Positions 5,312 to 6,160 of a stretch of 6,160 nt of DNA are shown piece after piece. The notes under the pieces are model-generated. The model made no database searches, was not told where the DNA came from, and worked only from the letters and a program-made list of their open reading frames with translations. A program made the position numbers and the translations under genes. This DNA is from an uncultured archaeon (GTDB lineage: Archaea > Nanobdellota > Nanobdellia > Woesearchaeales > ARS49): assembly GCA_902385765.1 (NCBI GenBank), contig CABMGU010000042.1:1-6160 (forward strand), written 5' to 3'. Positions within the stretch are counted from its first letter, which is position 1. The number at the start of each line of letters is the position of its first letter.

Positions 5312-5333
5312 TGGGCGTTTTATCAAATTCAAC

Positions 5334-5348
5334 TATATAAACCTTTCG
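5334..5348 (-). promoter_or_regulatory. BRE/TATA promoter of the operon
   Basis: Read on the minus strand, CGAAAGGTTTATATAG is a BRE-like element followed by a TATA box (5334-5341). The predicted start near 5311 gives a leader of about 13 nt that begins at the Shine-Dalgarno site. Confidence 0.65.
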
Positions 5349-5357
5349 CTTTTTAAC

Positions 5358-5369
5358 CACTCCATAGTG
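5358..5369. promoter_or_regulatory. Candidate operator palindrome CACT-N4-AGTG
   Basis: CACT and AGTG arms with a four-base spacer lie 16 bases upstream of the operon TATA box. The same arms, with a longer spacer, lie upstream of the coiled-coil gene promoter. On the other side, the rightward TATA box begins about 34 bases away, so a bound protein could affect both directions. Confidence 0.3.
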
Positions 5370-5396
5370 ACTACGAATTGATTGTCTGCCTGTTCA

Positions 5397-5411
5397 GAAA
5401 TATTTATATAG
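5397..5411 (+). promoter_or_regulatory. BRE/TATA promoter of the multi-helix membrane protein gene
   Basis: AGAAATATTTATATAG combines a purine-rich element with a TATA box (about 5403-5410). The predicted start near 5432 gives a leader of about 20 nt containing GGGTTGA (5441-5447), a weak Shine-Dalgarno match just before the ATG at 5451. Confidence 0.6.
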
Positions 5412-5450
5412 TATCCAGCAAAGCTGTTATTCAATAAAAAGGGTTGAAAA

Positions 5451-6160
5451 ATGCCTTTACCTGAACTATTACAAACAGTGCCTCCAGCTATAAGTGCTCT
5501 TGGTTATACTGATTGGAATACGTTCCTTATTGAGTTCGGCATTGTTGTCATGTTATTCTTTACCGCCTTTAAGCAGGCTTTATCCGTGGGCAGTGCTGCC
5601 CGTGAGTCTATGTCTAGGCGCACTGGTTTTACTCACGCCCTTTTTGGCACCGAGCAGTACAAGCAGACGAACAACGTTCTGGCTATGATTCTGGGTTTTG
5701 GAGCTGCTTACATTCTTTTCTTCAGGTACAAAATTACTCTCGGCTTTCTTGCAGAAAGCGGTGTTGCAATGGGTCTTTTTGCTCTTGCTGCTGGTTTCAC
5801 AGCGTATGGTGCTGCTGTTGCTCGCGTCGGTCCGAATAATCGCTTTTGGGCTTTCCTGATTGGTACAGTTACTGGTTTGCTTGTTTACAGTTATTTCGCT
5901 TTGAAGCTTGGTTCTTTGTCCAGCGCGTTTAATGGTATGCTTCCCTTGATTATGTTCATCTTGGTTGCGGCTGCTTTTACAACTTGGGGTCAAAAATCCG
6001 AAAATGCTGCTGGTGGTACTGGCGCGGCTTTGGGTTTGGGCTTGGGCGGTCATAATGGCGTGCATGTTCCTAGTGCTCCTCCTGCTGTTCCTCCTGCTCC
6101 TGTTCCTCCTGGTCCTGCTGGCGCTCCTGTTGTTGCAGAAAATGCTAGCGGGGCTGTTGA
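5451..6160 (+). CDS. Five-helix membrane protein with Pro/Ala-rich tail (3' end outside window)
   Basis: The frame is open from the ATG at 5451 to the window edge, giving 236 residues, with TATA and Shine-Dalgarno support for the start. A short non-cleaved-looking N-terminus (MPLPELLQTVPPAISALGYT) precedes helix 1 (about 24-43). A polar basic loop follows (48-74, with RESMSRR and FGTEQYKQTNN), then helices at about 76-93, 103-123, 131-151 and 158-179. A Gly-rich stretch (187-200) leads to a Pro/Ala/Val-rich segment (206-228) that continues to a further, unseen region. The tail reads as an extended linker to another domain. The overall plan, several helices followed by a linker, occurs in secretion and conjugation membrane proteins, but no motif supports that assignment and I do not recognise the family. 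It is divergent from the envelope operon. Confidence 0.85.
   Translation, partial: MPLPELLQTVPPAISALGYTDWNTFLIEFGIVVMLFFTAFKQALSVGSAARESMSRRTGFTHALFGTEQYKQTNNVLAMILGFGAAYILFFRYKITLGFLAESGVAMGLFALAAGFTAYGAAVARVGPNNRFWAFLIGTVTGLLVYSYFALKLGSLSSAFNGMLPLIMFILVAAAFTTWGQKSENAAGGTGAALGLGLGGHNGVHVPSAPPAVPPAPVPPGPAGAPVVAENASGAV
6066..6137 (+). repeat. Low-complexity CCT/GCT/GTT codon tract
   Basis: The tract encodes the Pro/Ala/Val-rich linker (VPSAPPAVPPAPVPP and onward) almost entirely with T-ending codons. The resulting near-repeat DNA could vary in length by slippage. Confidence 0.6.

Noticed and set aside
5580..6065. 161-codon minus-strand frame
   Set aside because: It is antisense to the five-helix membrane protein, which has a promoter, SD site and coherent helices; the minus frame has no features.
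5451..6160. Assignment to a type IV secretion VirB6/TrbL-like protein
   Set aside because: Several helices plus a linker is too general; no family motif, ATPase or relaxase is present in the window.

Overview
The window looks archaeal, most likely from a small-genome DPANN-type lineage. Genes sit behind TATA boxes preceded by purine-rich BRE-like bases (two share GAAAGGTTTA), about 26 nt before the inferred transcription start. 5' leaders are very short or absent. Shine-Dalgarno (SD) matches are of the GGTGAT/GGGTG type, gene ends carry T-runs without hairpins, and one gene encodes an archaeal-type PAC2 proteasome-assembly-chaperone homologue. The DPANN placement is an inference from small, unrecognised, surface-type genes; no marker gene fixes it. 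No rRNA, tRNA, CRISPR array, transposase or integrase was seen.

Layout, left to right. (1) 1-405 (+): the 3' end of a cysteine-rich protein with a 77-residue internal repeat. (2) 460-1203 (-): the PAC2 homologue, convergent with gene 1, each gene ending in its own T-run. (3) 1278 onward (+): a two-helix membrane mini-protein, divergent from the PAC2 gene. Its lysine tail is encoded by the same A-runs that form the T-run terminator of the opposing operon, and its frame runs on antisense to 1748. (4) 1481-5298 (-): three co-oriented envelope-type genes, transcribed right to left. They encode a membrane-anchored protein (4558-5298), a large coiled-coil protein with one membrane helix (2856-4496), and an exported, possibly lipid-anchored protein with three EF-hand-like modules (1481-2854). 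The last two are translationally coupled. (5) 5451-6160 (+): the start of a five-helix membrane protein with a Pro/Ala-rich tail that leaves the window, divergent from the block.

Except for PAC2, I recognise none of the genes by family. The three minus-strand genes, and possibly the flanking membrane protein, read as parts of one envelope-associated assembly: two membrane-anchored proteins, a long coiled-coil segment and an exported, probably calcium-binding module. That joint role is inferred from gene order, coupling and topology only. Similar short palindromes sit upstream of two of the promoters in this block and could coordinate them.
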